From a virus, in the IMG/VR virus record IMGVR_UViG_3300032315_001187, positions 1 through 61,125 of that record: a stretch of DNA of 61,125 nt; one strand, given 5' to 3'. Position 1 is the stretch's first letter. Every line of letters starts with the position of its first letter. Below, piece after piece: positions 27,671 through 36,555 of the stretch. The notes below the pieces were generated by a model. The model searched no databases and was not told where the DNA came from. It saw nothing but the letters and a program-made list of their open reading frames with translations. Both the position numbers and the translations under genes were made by a program.

Positions 27671-29755
27671 ATGGCTGAGGAAATTGTTGACTTAGGGCAT
27701 GCCACTGAAGCTGGCCTGCGGAACGACGGGCTTGCCAATGCTCTGACTGGCATGGGAAGCGGCAGGGATAAGAGCCAATACACCTACACCAAGCCAATCA
27801 CTTTCCTCGTACAGGAAGAACTGGAGGGACTCTATGGGGAATGGTTGCCACGCCGCATCATCGACATTTATGCAGAGCAGGCCACGCGCAAGGGCTTCAA
27901 AGTGTTGTTTGGTGGCGAAGGGGCAAAAGCCGAGGAAGTGGCTGGCGTGGAGCAAGTGATTGAAGATTTGTACATCCTTGAAAGCTTAATGCTGGCATCG
28001 AAGAATTCTCGTCTTTACGGCGGTGCAGTTATTCTGATGTACATTGACGATGGCCGCCCCGCTGATCAGCCAGTAGACAAGAACAACATCTACAAAGTTG
28101 AAGGCCTGGAAGTGTTGGATAGGTATCAAATTGCGCCAGTAATTAACGAAGAAAATATCTACGATTATTCCAGGGCAACGTATTATCAAATTATCTCCGG
28201 CGACCTCATCCGCCAGCCACAGTTAACTTACATCCACAAAGATAGGATTTTACGTTTTGATGGCGATTGGCTTCCCTATCGCATTAGGCAGAGGAACTAT
28301 GGGTGGGGAATGAGTAATTTACAAGTGATTTACGACAGCTTCCGTCACTATTGGACTGGTTTAAATTCTGCTGCCACACTGCTCACTGAGTTTGATATTT
28401 TTGTTCACAAGATTCGCGGCTTGGCTTCCATGCTTGCCGCTGGTAAAGAAGGACAAGTGAGGGACAGGCTCGTGCTGAACGACATGAGCAAGAGCATTTA
28501 TCGCGGCTATGCCATTGACGCAGAGAAAGAAGAACTTAGCTTTGAAAGCCGCAATCTTGGTGGTATTGGCGAAATCCTTGAGAAGCTGCGTATTGATATT
28601 ATTGGTGCCTCCAAAATCCCTCACACCTTGTTGTTTGGCGAGAGCCCTGGCGGCCTTGGTTCCACTGGCCGCAGTGAAGAGCGTGACTTCGCCAAGACGC
28701 TTGCTGATTATCAAACGGCAGTGTTCAAGCGCCCGCTTAAGCAATTGATGGAATACATCATGCTCAGCAAGACCGGACCGACCAACGGGCGGCTGCCTGA
28801 GTCCTGGCGCGTCCATTTCAACGATCTGTATGAGCTGAACGAGCGCGAGAAAGCTGACGTGCGGGCTCGCGTGGCAGCCGTTGACGGTCGCTATATTCAA
28901 CTGGGCGTTCTTCATCCACAAGAAGTGGCTGATGCTCGTTACGGCGGCAGCGAGTGGTCAATGGAACTCACTCTTGACCCATCGCTTCCTCGTGAACTGC
29001 CCGTGCAGGGGCAGAGTGGAGGGCAGAGTCAAGGGCAGAGTGGCATGGCAGTGCCCCCTGGTGGCCGTGATCCCCTGAACGAGGAGAATGGCACGTTACC
29101 AATGGATGGCAGCAGAGAAGTGGAAGATTCCGCTGGATTGTTTCTAGAAGGCGATTTAGAAAAAATCAGGGGCGATGTGAAATTTGCTGACAAAAGCCTT
29201 CATCAGCAAGCCATTGCAGCCGCAAAGGCTAAGTTCAAAGTGTGGCCCAGCGCTTATGCCAGTGCCTACATGGTCAAGCAATACAAGGAATTGTACAAAC
29301 GTAAGCATGGTTCATCGGGCGGAGCATTTAGTGGCAAGGATGGCGAGGAGATCCACGCTGATGATCTTGAGCAATGGTTTAAAGAGGAGTGGGTGAGGAT
29401 TGGCGCCAATGGGGAAATTCTTGGCGAATGTGGTGGACGTGAAGAAAAGGAAGGAAAACCTAAATGCTTGCCAAAGGCTAAGGCGGAAGCGATGAGCAAG
29501 GAAGAGCGTCATACTATTGTTGCTCGCAAGCGCAAGTCAGATCCCGATCCTGATCGTGAAGGGCCAGCGAAAATGGTCAGCAGTAAAGTAGACGCAATCG
29601 AACCCTTGAAAGTTTCTGGACTGTTGCTTAACGATTATGACGAGGCTGCGTTGGTGAACCAGGCAGATATTGATGCTGCTTTAAACGAATGGAAGAGCGA
29701 AGCGCCAGAACGTTTCAAGGACATCCTAGAGGCTGACAATGTTGAGCCTCGATAA
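27671..29755 (+). CDS. portal protein (DUF1073 type) fused to a DUF5872-like domain
   Basis: 694 residues. Residues 1-430 read as a DUF1073-type portal: FLVQEELEGLYGEWLPRRIIDIYAEQATRKGF, a central region with IPHTLLFGESPGGLGSTG and a helical end. The portal forms the ring through which DNA enters and leaves the head. After a Gln/Gly-rich linker, residues about 520-640 match a DUF5872-like domain: FKVWPSAYASAYMVKQY, EEWVRI, CGGREEKEGKPKCLP, ERHTIVARKR. That domain is usually a separate small protein, so the fusion is notable. Confidence 0.85.
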   Translation: MAEEIVDLGHATEAGLRNDGLANALTGMGSGRDKSQYTYTKPITFLVQEELEGLYGEWLPRRIIDIYAEQATRKGFKVLFGGEGAKAEEVAGVEQVIEDLYILESLMLASKNSRLYGGAVILMYIDDGRPADQPVDKNNIYKVEGLEVLDRYQIAPVINEENIYDYSRATYYQIISGDLIRQPQLTYIHKDRILRFDGDWLPYRIRQRNYGWGMSNLQVIYDSFRHYWTGLNSAATLLTEFDIFVHKIRGLASMLAAGKEGQVRDRLVLNDMSKSIYRGYAIDAEKEELSFESRNLGGIGEILEKLRIDIIGASKIPHTLLFGESPGGLGSTGRSEERDFAKTLADYQTAVFKRPLKQLMEYIMLSKTGPTNGRLPESWRVHFNDLYELNEREKADVRARVAAVDGRYIQLGVLHPQEVADARYGGSEWSMELTLDPSLPRELPVQGQSGGQSQGQSGMAVPPGGRDPLNEENGTLPMDGSREVEDSAGLFLEGDLEKIRGDVKFADKSLHQQAIAAAKAKFKVWPSAYASAYMVKQYKELYKRKHGSSGGAFSGKDGEEIHADDLEQWFKEEWVRIGANGEILGECGGREEKEGKPKCLPKAKAEAMSKEERHTIVARKRKSDPDPDREGPAKMVSSKVDAIEPLKVSGLLLNDYDEAALVNQADIDAALNEWKSEAPERFKDILEADNVEPR

Positions 29756-30422
29756 TCTCGCTTCATTTAGCGATGCCGTGCTGTCCACGAGAATGGACGC
29801 TAGCTGGTCTTATGACCCCGTTAGCGGTCGTTATCGCGGCGAAAATGGCCGTTTCCTGGGTCAAAAAGCCGTTGAAGCCCTCGTTGACGGTCGCATTGGT
29901 AAGCTGTCAATGCAACTCAAGGACTACACGAGACGACTCTCCGATGGTTCAATCACCATTGATCAATGGCAGGGCAGTGTACGTGAGGCCCTCAAGGCGG
30001 CGCACATTCAAGCGGCGGTTTTGGGGCAAGGTGGACGCAATGCGCTGTCGCCTTCGGACTATGGTCGCATCGGTCAAAAGCTTCGTCAGGAATACCGTTA
30101 TCTTGAACGTTTTGTTCGTGATATGCTTGACGGCTCTGTGTCTAGCGCCCACGCTCTTAATCGTGTTGGCTTATACGCTGAAAGCGTTCGCTCAAGTTAC
30201 TGGGAGGGAACTACGGTTCGTCAGAACCAGCAAGGCTACTCGCTCATGCGGCGAATCCTGGATGGCCAAGCTGTCCACTGTCAGGATTGTATTGGTTACG
30301 CACAACGAGGAATAGTGCCAATTGGTAGCCTTCCAATGCCCGGTCAACGGTGTGAATGTCGCGCACGATGCAAATGCACCGTTGAATATCTCAGGCAGCA
30401 AGCGCCAACTGTGCCAATATAG
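29739..30422 (+). CDS. MuF-like head morphogenesis protein
   Basis: 227 residues, overlapping the portal end by 17 bp. The C-terminal part holds the MuF-type Cys/His pattern: HCQDCIGYAQRGIVPIG, then PGQRCECRARCKCTVEY. Such proteins are minor head components ejected or used in assembly. The N-terminal half is basic and helical. The overlap and position directly after the portal are typical. Confidence 0.8.
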   Translation: MLSLDNLASFSDAVLSTRMDASWSYDPVSGRYRGENGRFLGQKAVEALVDGRIGKLSMQLKDYTRRLSDGSITIDQWQGSVREALKAAHIQAAVLGQGGRNALSPSDYGRIGQKLRQEYRYLERFVRDMLDGSVSSAHALNRVGLYAESVRSSYWEGTTVRQNQQGYSLMRRILDGQAVHCQDCIGYAQRGIVPIGSLPMPGQRCECRARCKCTVEYLRQQAPTVPI

Positions 30423-30440
30423 GACAGAGAATTAAAACAC

Positions 30441-31193
30441 ATGAAAGTCCTCGTCGGAGATACTGGCTTGGTTGGCAGCGTTTTGCGTCAGTCTGTTAAT
30501 TTTGATGCCACCTTCAATTCCACAAATATTCACGAGTTGCCCATTATTGCCTCGATGCCGGGGAGAGTGGAAGAGCTGTATCTTGCATGTCTACCCGCAA
30601 CAAAATGGCTGGTCAATCAAGATCCCGCCAAGGACTTGAACAATATTCTTTCTATCGTTGATGTGCTCTCCAAGGTGTGGGCCTCAAAGGTTATTTTGAT
30701 TTCTACCATTGACATTTACCAGCAAACAAATACTGGCGCTGACGAAGCAAATTGGACGCAATTTGGCTCGTTGAGCTATGGGGCAAACAGGCTGCTATTT
30801 GAAGCACTTGTTCGAGATACACTTGCGTTTAACACTTGCATTGTGCGGTTGCCAGCAGTATTTCACCCGCTCATTAAAAAGAACATTTTGTTCGACCTGC
30901 TTAATGACAATAACGTAGAGCAAATTAATGGCAATTCATCCTACCAATGGTATCCACTAAAGCGACTGTGGCAAGACATTCAATCAATCAAGGATAATGA
31001 TGTAACAAATTTATTCCCTCCTCCCATCGAAACTCTTGACATTATTAATAAATTCTTCCCAAATACAGAAGTGGCTTCGGGGCAGCGAGTATTGTACGAT
31101 TATTGCACTGATGCCACTGAAAGTGGTTATTGGCTTTCAAGGGACGAAGTTATGCAAGAAATGGAGGCATTTATCAATGAAACTCGGAATTAG
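30441..31193 (+). CDS. NAD-dependent epimerase/dehydratase-like protein
   Basis: 250 residues with a Rossmann start (MKVLVGDTGLVGSVL, GxxGxxG) and a short-chain dehydrogenase core: VILISTIDIYQQ, then SYGANRLLFEALVR. The catalytic YxxxK is YxxxR here, which may weaken catalysis. It is a likely nucleotide-sugar modifying enzyme. First gene of the sugar block set inside the head operon, overlapping the next gene by 17 bp. Confidence 0.75.
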   Translation: MKVLVGDTGLVGSVLRQSVNFDATFNSTNIHELPIIASMPGRVEELYLACLPATKWLVNQDPAKDLNNILSIVDVLSKVWASKVILISTIDIYQQTNTGADEANWTQFGSLSYGANRLLFEALVRDTLAFNTCIVRLPAVFHPLIKKNILFDLLNDNNVEQINGNSSYQWYPLKRLWQDIQSIKDNDVTNLFPPPIETLDIINKFFPNTEVASGQRVLYDYCTDATESGYWLSRDEVMQEMEAFINETRN

Positions 31194-31896
31194 TGCGATT
31201 GGCTGGGAAGCAGAAGATCATGCGGCAATGGTGCTGCACTTTCCTGACGGCGTTGAGCTACTAGAAGCCGTGCCCTTCAAGAGACACAGTTATTTTTCCG
31301 GCTATTTACAAAAATATTCCGCCCAATCACTGTTCTACGGGATGGACATTGAGACGTTTTGGGATACACAGGCAATTGATTTATGCTTGACAAAGTTAAC
31401 CGCCATGGCGCACCAACATGGATGGAAGCGAATGGTGCTTGGCAGTCCAAGTCTGCGCAGGGGTGACAGGCGATACTTAATGGACGCGCTCGCGAGAATT
31501 AATGATACTTTGGCGGCCATTGACTGCATTATTTGTATTGAACCCGTGGCCAGACAGTATGGGGGCGAATATTTTTTTACGGTGGAAGAAATTGTACAAA
31601 GTCTTGCCGAATATTCATTGTCTCATGCCGCCACAATGATTGACACCAATAGCGTGTGGTTAGAAAGTCAGCTCCCGGAAGACGTGCTTGTTCAGTATTT
31701 CCCCTATATCAAGCATGTTCACATTAGTGATCAAAAAATTGGCCCCATTGTTTCGCAGGAAAAACACGAGCGCTTTGCCAAGGCATTACAAGATACAAAG
31801 TACGAAGGCGGAGTAATTCGCGAGCTGTTAAAGGCAAAAAATTATCCCGGCGAGTACCATTATTTCGCTCAAATTTACAAGCCATCCAGCATCTGA
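31177..31896 (+). CDS. sugar isomerase/epimerase-like TIM-barrel protein
   Basis: 239 residues with features of the xylose isomerase-like/AP endonuclease 2 fold: a LGISAIGWE start, RMVLGSPSLRRGD, IICIEPVARQYGGEYF, then TMIDTNSVWL and HVHISDQ. The Glu, Asp and His residues are where the metal ligands usually sit. It probably converts a sugar used by the neighbouring glycosyltransferases. The start at 31177 overlaps the previous gene. Its 3' end overlaps the convergent oxidoreductase gene by 22 bp. Confidence 0.7.
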   Translation: MKLGISAIGWEAEDHAAMVLHFPDGVELLEAVPFKRHSYFSGYLQKYSAQSLFYGMDIETFWDTQAIDLCLTKLTAMAHQHGWKRMVLGSPSLRRGDRRYLMDALARINDTLAAIDCIICIEPVARQYGGEYFFTVEEIVQSLAEYSLSHAATMIDTNSVWLESQLPEDVLVQYFPYIKHVHISDQKIGPIVSQEKHERFAKALQDTKYEGGVIRELLKAKNYPGEYHYFAQIYKPSSI

Positions 31897-32858
31897 CGCA
31901 CTCGTTCCTCAATTAAGTAGATGCCTTGAATTTTGCCTGTGTAGCAAGACAGAAAATTGCCTTGCTGTTTAAACAATGGCGCCCGATAAGCGCTGGCATT
32001 ATTTCGCTTGCTTTTTATTGAAAGCACAATGCTGTCCTGTGAAAGATGGCTTGAAAAGTCGGGCCAATAATGACGAACATGGATTTCCGCTTTATGCCTA
32101 AGTTGCTCCAATTGTTCGTCTGATGGCTTTTTGTTGACAGGCGTGACCGACTTCGCTGCAACGCTATGCACCACGTGACTTAAGGAAATGGTGCCGTCGT
32201 GGAATGGATAAAAAGAAAACAATGGTCCATCAATATAAGTAAGAGCGCCAAATGGTAAAGGTTTTTGGATGCTGTAAAGAAACATTGCCACTGCTTCAAA
32301 GTATTCATTGTCTGATGGCTTCAGCAGTGCATTATTAGTACAATCAATTACTAAATCAAATTCGCATTTTAATTTTTCCACGCCCTTCATTATAATTTCG
32401 TTTTGCTTGAACAATGGGGATAGCTGCGCAGAAAAGAATTTCTTGGCCTCTATGGGAGAGATGTAGCGTTCCTGCGTACGCCAGACCATAGAGGTGTCAC
32501 GAAGAAAACTGGTTTCAACTTCTTCGTGCTGCCAAAGCGGTGAAGGGAAAATAGTTTCAATAGTTCCAGCATCCAGAAGGCTCTCATCTTCTGGCACTGC
32601 GTATAAATTATCTTTTACAGCGTAAGTAAGCGCCCCGTAATCATGCATAAAGCGATCAAAGGTGAGCTGGCATAGTGCGCGTGTGGCGGAATTTCTGGCG
32701 TAGTGGTAGCCAAGGTGAAGGCGGTTTTGGTTTATTAGTGAAGCGCCGTGAAACGGCTTGGGTTCGCGATCAAAAAGCGTGATGCAATGTTCATCTCTAA
32801 GCTGATAAGCCAAGTGGCATCCCACCCAGCCAGCGCCAATAATTGCCAGGCGTTTCAT
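31875..32858 (-). CDS. FAD-dependent oxidoreductase
   Basis: 327 residues with the dinucleotide fold MKRLAIIGAGWVGCHLA (GxGxxG) and the DAO-type continuation (LFDREPKP, then SLINQNRLHLGYHYARN). A late KIQGIYLIEERV closes the FAD domain. It would oxidise an amine or alcohol, presumably on a sugar or glycan precursor. It is transcribed against the flanking genes in a two-gene minus-strand unit, an unusual arrangement inside a virion operon. Confidence 0.75.
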   Translation of the reverse strand: MKRLAIIGAGWVGCHLAYQLRDEHCITLFDREPKPFHGASLINQNRLHLGYHYARNSATRALCQLTFDRFMHDYGALTYAVKDNLYAVPEDESLLDAGTIETIFPSPLWQHEEVETSFLRDTSMVWRTQERYISPIEAKKFFSAQLSPLFKQNEIIMKGVEKLKCEFDLVIDCTNNALLKPSDNEYFEAVAMFLYSIQKPLPFGALTYIDGPLFSFYPFHDGTISLSHVVHSVAAKSVTPVNKKPSDEQLEQLRHKAEIHVRHYWPDFSSHLSQDSIVLSIKSKRNNASAYRAPLFKQQGNFLSCYTGKIQGIYLIEERVRQMLDGL

Positions 32859-33553
32859 TAAATGTCAATGCAAAGGTGAGGTTGAACACCCTGCCAATTA
32901 CTTTTCGCTTTGGACAAGTCCAGTTGAGGAAAGTATTCAATGCGGCGTTGTGCGCCAGTCCCATACGGATCTGCGTGCCCCTGGTAATTCCATTCGTCAG
33001 GGCCATGGCGATCTGGGTGGTAAATATGGCAGTGTACGTCTTGAAGTTTCCAAAGCATGTAATCCTCGTTTGGCACCCCCCATTGCTTCCACTGTTGAAG
33101 TGCATCTGGCGAGCTGTCCATGTTTTTAATGGCCATTAAGCGATCTCGATGCTGCATGAGATAGTCGTGACGATACAGGCCAATACTCATTGACGGCGTA
33201 CATTTCATTGCAACTTTCTCCGGCGCTTCCACGGGGGGGTCATAGGCTAATTGCTTAAAGGCGGCGCCTGCAATACAGGTGTCATGCAAAAGAAACCAAT
33301 ATTTACTTTCCATGGAGTGCTCAACAATTTCGATGAGCGGGGTGTATTCAAAAGAATTTTGCTGCGTTAGCAGCATTGGCACACCTTCGCACTCTGTCAA
33401 AGCATGAGTGGCCTGCCCACCGTTTACGATTAATATTTTCTCTGGTTCGATGCCAGCCGCAAGCAAGCTTGGAATGATCACTGGAATGGTATGCGGGGCA
33501 AACTTCTTGCAGGTACTGATGCAGAAGCGAATTGAGCCGCCTGGAAGTGCCAT
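32858..33553 (-). CDS. putative glycosyltransferase-like protein
   Basis: 231 residues from ATG 33553 (an in-frame start at 33571 is possible). RFCISTCKKFAPHTIPVIIPSLLAAG, EKILIVNGGQ and YWFLLHDTCI give a GT-A-like alternation of strands and helices, with HDT in the place of a DxD motif. Late WGVPNEDYMLWKLQDV also fits. Assignment as a transferase is tentative. Its stop coincides with the start of the oxidoreductase gene. Confidence 0.5.
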   Translation of the reverse strand: MALPGGSIRFCISTCKKFAPHTIPVIIPSLLAAGIEPEKILIVNGGQATHALTECEGVPMLLTQQNSFEYTPLIEIVEHSMESKYWFLLHDTCIAGAAFKQLAYDPPVEAPEKVAMKCTPSMSIGLYRHDYLMQHRDRLMAIKNMDSSPDALQQWKQWGVPNEDYMLWKLQDVHCHIYHPDRHGPDEWNYQGHADPYGTGAQRRIEYFPQLDLSKAKSNWQGVQPHLCIDI

Positions 33554-33614
33554 GTGGTTCCCTTTTGTCATCAGTATAAAAGCCCACTAAGATGGCGAAG
33601 ATTCACGAAGGATT

Positions 33615-34835
33615 ATGGCTCGCATTCTTTACTGCGGTGATGTTGGCTGCGAAACGGGCTTTGGTCGCGTTGCCGAATACCTGATTCCCGCATTGGCCAA
33701 AGAGCATGAAGTGCATGCTCTTGCAGTCAATTACGGTGGCGATCCCAACAAGATGCAGCAAGTGTGTCAGATGTATCCCGCAATGGCATATGGCAGCGAT
33801 CCGTTCGGCTCCCATCGCATTGCCGAGCTAGTGCAGCGTATCAGCCCTGATATTGTGTGGGTGACCAACGACTTTTGGATTGGCATCAATCTTTGGCATC
33901 ACATCAAGGAACTGAAAGACAAGCTGGGTTTTAAGTTCTTTTGCTACACCCCCATCGACTCCTACGGCATCTATCCAGAGACGATGCCTCCCGTGCAAGA
34001 TTGGGACGGTATTGCCACTTACACGCAATTTGCAGCAGAAGAACTGCGCAAAGCTGGTTACGAAAAGCATATTGATGTGGTGGGTCATGGCACGGACTTT
34101 TCTAAGTTCTTCCCGCTAGATCAAACAGAATGTCGGACTGCTTTGGGCGTACCACAGGACGTGTTTATCGTCTTCAACGGCAATCGCAATCAACCACGCA
34201 AGCGCATTGACCTAACCATTAAAGGCTTCATTGAATTTGCCCTTGACAAGCCCGACGCTCGTCTCTGGCTTCACATGGGTCAGAAGGACATGGGCTGGGA
34301 TATCGTGCCATTGTTCAAGCGCGTTGCTCGTGATATGGGATATGACAGTGTTGGCAAGCTCATCCTTACCAATCCGGCATTCTCCACTGATAATTGTTTG
34401 CCCATTGAACAGCTCAATCAAGTGTATAACGCTGTTGACATTGGCGTGAACACTTGCATTGGCGAGGGATGGGGCCTCGTCAACACGGAGCATGCTGCCA
34501 CTGGCGTGGCGCAATTAGTGCCTGATCATACGAGCTTGAAGGAAATCTTTAAGGACATGCCGCGCATCCCCATCGAAAGCTGGGAAGTAGATAGGAACTA
34601 TGGGCTAGATAGGGGGCAGCCCTCGCCCAGTGCAATGGCAAGCCTTCTCACGCAATACTATGAGGACCGCGAGCTGCTTGCTTCCGTTGGCCAGCAATGT
34701 TACGAACGCATTCACGAGGCGGAATTGACCTGGCCCGCTGTAACAAGCAAAATGGAGGCAATCGTAAAACGCTTGCTCACGGAACCAGCGGCACAAGAAT
34801 TCAAAGGTTTTGGCACTCCCGCGAGGATTGATTGA
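33615..34835 (+). CDS. glycosyltransferase, GT-B fold (family 4-like)
   Basis: 406 residues. ILYCGDVGCETGFGRVAEYLIPAL at the N-terminus, VFIVFNGNRNQPRKRIDLTIKGF in the linker and the donor-binding ICGEGWGLVNTEHAATG-like segment (GEGWGLVNTEHAA) with the E-x7-E pattern of retaining family-4 enzymes. It transfers sugar from a nucleotide donor, here probably to a phage component or a host surface glycan. Head of a four-gene plus-strand run. Confidence 0.85.
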   Translation: MARILYCGDVGCETGFGRVAEYLIPALAKEHEVHALAVNYGGDPNKMQQVCQMYPAMAYGSDPFGSHRIAELVQRISPDIVWVTNDFWIGINLWHHIKELKDKLGFKFFCYTPIDSYGIYPETMPPVQDWDGIATYTQFAAEELRKAGYEKHIDVVGHGTDFSKFFPLDQTECRTALGVPQDVFIVFNGNRNQPRKRIDLTIKGFIEFALDKPDARLWLHMGQKDMGWDIVPLFKRVARDMGYDSVGKLILTNPAFSTDNCLPIEQLNQVYNAVDIGVNTCIGEGWGLVNTEHAATGVAQLVPDHTSLKEIFKDMPRIPIESWEVDRNYGLDRGQPSPSAMASLLTQYYEDRELLASVGQQCYERIHEAELTWPAVTSKMEAIVKRLLTEPAAQEFKGFGTPARID

Positions 34836-34837
34836 TC

Positions 34838-35554
34838 ATGGAAATTTCACAAATCTTTTTGAGCGATGACAAGGACGCGCAACTGTCACCATTCCTAGAG
34901 ATGGCGACTGGCAGCGTCAAAGCAGCCTTTCCCGAGGCTAATCACACCATCTACACAAATGAAACACTTCGTCAATTTATTGTTGATAATTACGACTCTG
35001 CTGTTGTTTGGGCTTACGATTCACTTCGCCCCTATTCGTATAAGGCAGACCTCGGGCGATTCTGCCTCTTGAGCACTCTTGGTGGTTGGTATTTTGATAT
35101 TGCCATCAGAGTGGTGAATCCAGTGAGCGTTGGAGATCGCATTGAATTTTTGGCTTTCCGCGACATCCAACGCTTCTCCTACACCACTTGGGCCTGTGCC
35201 ACAACAGTGCTCTATTCCAAGCCTGGCAACATTGCCCTGGAAACTGCCATTGACATGATTGTTGACAATTGCCGTGAAAAATACTATGGCATTACGCCAT
35301 TGTGTCCCACTGGCCCAACGCTCTTGGGAGCTGCATTAGCAACTCACGGTGGCAATGTCAATCATGTGTTTGGCGACTATCTGGAACTCACGCCCACTCA
35401 TGAACAGAAAAATCGTGCATTTGTGCTGCCCGATGGCACAATCATGGCATGGAGTAAGCCGTCTGGCGGCGGGGACCTCACGCAACTAGGGGCCAAGGGT
35501 ACTAATAATTACAATGAGCTATGGGCCGCGAGGGACGTATATGCAACCGTCTGA
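34838..35554 (+). CDS. GT32-like glycosyltransferase
   Basis: 238 residues. YSYKADLGRFCLLSTLGGWYFDI carries the DxD-type motif region of GT32 (OCH1-like) capsular enzymes: (K/S)D..R...L...GG.Y.D. GITPLCPTGPTLLGAAL and HVFGDYLELTP complete the family look. It starts 3 bp after the previous stop. Confidence 0.8.
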   Translation: MEISQIFLSDDKDAQLSPFLEMATGSVKAAFPEANHTIYTNETLRQFIVDNYDSAVVWAYDSLRPYSYKADLGRFCLLSTLGGWYFDIAIRVVNPVSVGDRIEFLAFRDIQRFSYTTWACATTVLYSKPGNIALETAIDMIVDNCREKYYGITPLCPTGPTLLGAALATHGGNVNHVFGDYLELTPTHEQKNRAFVLPDGTIMAWSKPSGGGDLTQLGAKGTNNYNELWAARDVYATV

Positions 35555-36257
35555 TTGGGCAATTTATGCTGTGTGCATTCCTGGCAAAGAAGTGCGCTAT
35601 TCGTCGCGTGCCCCACTAATTCCAATTATGGGCGGAGCTTGTACTTTGTCCGAAGATATGCGCACTGAGCTTTCCTCCAGGGGGTATAGCTTTGACGACG
35701 AGGGATGTAATTTGTCATCGTTAAATGCCAGATTTGGAGAATTGTCTTGTATTAAATGGATTGTCAATAATGCGCCGCAGTTAAATATTGGCAATGCACA
35801 GTACCGTCGCAATTGGATTGAGCCCAGTGATGAATGGTACGACGCAAATACTTTATACGTGCCAGAATTTGCAGAGTTTAGCTGTAGCCTTGAGCAGCAA
35901 TTTTATGGTGGACATTCAGCTTTTGACGCGCCATCAATTACCAGGACGCTAGCTGATACTGGTCAATGGTTATTTTCCCGCGAAGAAATAGATAAAATTT
36001 GGAAGCAAAATTTATTCATTGGTTGCAACATGGCGCGTGGACCACGTGGTCAGTACCAAAAGTTTATGACCACTCTTCTTGAGGCATTAATGCCAATCTG
36101 GAGGGAGAATAAAGAATCTTTTCTACAGATTGAAGGCTACGACAAAAGGGCAATTGCTTTTATCGCAGAGCGACTAATCACTGGCATGGTCTTGTATCGC
36201 GAGAAGCTTTTTCCTGACATAAACATTGCCACGGCCCCCATAGGCTTCATACCTTGA
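35541..36257 (+). CDS. DUF4422-like glycosyltransferase
   Basis: 238 residues from ATG 35541, overlapping the previous end. WAIYAVCIPGKEVRYS, then CNLSSLNARFGELSCIKWIVNN and the motif YRRNW resemble DUF4422 family transferases. LFIGCNMARGPRGQYQKF and a final helix follow. It is the last enzyme of the block; a small DUF6496-like gene follows 26 bp later. Confidence 0.65.
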   Translation: MQPSDWAIYAVCIPGKEVRYSSRAPLIPIMGGACTLSEDMRTELSSRGYSFDDEGCNLSSLNARFGELSCIKWIVNNAPQLNIGNAQYRRNWIEPSDEWYDANTLYVPEFAEFSCSLEQQFYGGHSAFDAPSITRTLADTGQWLFSREEIDKIWKQNLFIGCNMARGPRGQYQKFMTTLLEALMPIWRENKESFLQIEGYDKRAIAFIAERLITGMVLYREKLFPDINIATAPIGFIP

Positions 36258-36283
36258 CTATGCTTTTAGAAAGCCTTTGAACC

Positions 36284-36529
36284 ATGACAAAAAAACAAAA
36301 GCAAGCAAAAATTGCCAAGGTGATGCGCGAGTTTAAGGCTGGCACTCTCAAGGGCAGCGACAAGAAAGCCATTACCAACCGCAAGCAGGCAATTGCCATT
36401 GCTCTTTCCGAAGCTGGCATGTCGATGCAAGGCAAGAGCGACGAATATTGGGACAGCTACGTGGTGACAATCATGGGCGAAGAAGAGGAAGAAGAAGAAA
36501 TGGAGGATCCCGAAGAGGGAAAGTCCTAA
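36284..36529 (+). CDS. DUF6496-like protein, frame 0 of a predicted frameshift gene
   Basis: 81 residues. KKQKQAKIAKVMREFKAGTLKG followed by ITNRKQAIAIALSEAGMS is the DUF6496 pattern found in small phage and bacterial proteins. A run of Glu (EEEEEEEMEDPEEG) leads to the stop. The last codons contain a slippery heptamer, so a fraction of ribosomes would continue into the -1 frame and make a product of about 197 residues (see the following entries). Confidence 0.8.
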   Translation: MTKKQKQAKIAKVMREFKAGTLKGSDKKAITNRKQAIAIALSEAGMSMQGKSDEYWDSYVVTIMGEEEEEEEMEDPEEGKS

Positions 36530-36555
36530 GGGGAGACGCCGAATCCTTCTCCCCT
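36502..36555 (+). promoter_or_regulatory. programmed -1 frameshift signal (first)
   Basis: SD-like GGAGG 36502-36506; 10 nt; heptamer G-GGA-AAG at 36517-36523 in the zero frame; 5-nt spacer; hairpin AGGGGAGA (36529-36536) with TCTCCCCT (36548-36555), an 8-bp perfect stem. GGGAAAG is the heptamer used by lambda G/GT. The zero-frame stop is 36527-36529. Confidence 0.75.

Noticed and set aside
28361-28921. 186-codon minus-strand frame inside the portal gene
   Set aside because: Antisense shadow of a clearly coding portal region; no recognisable motif or start signal.
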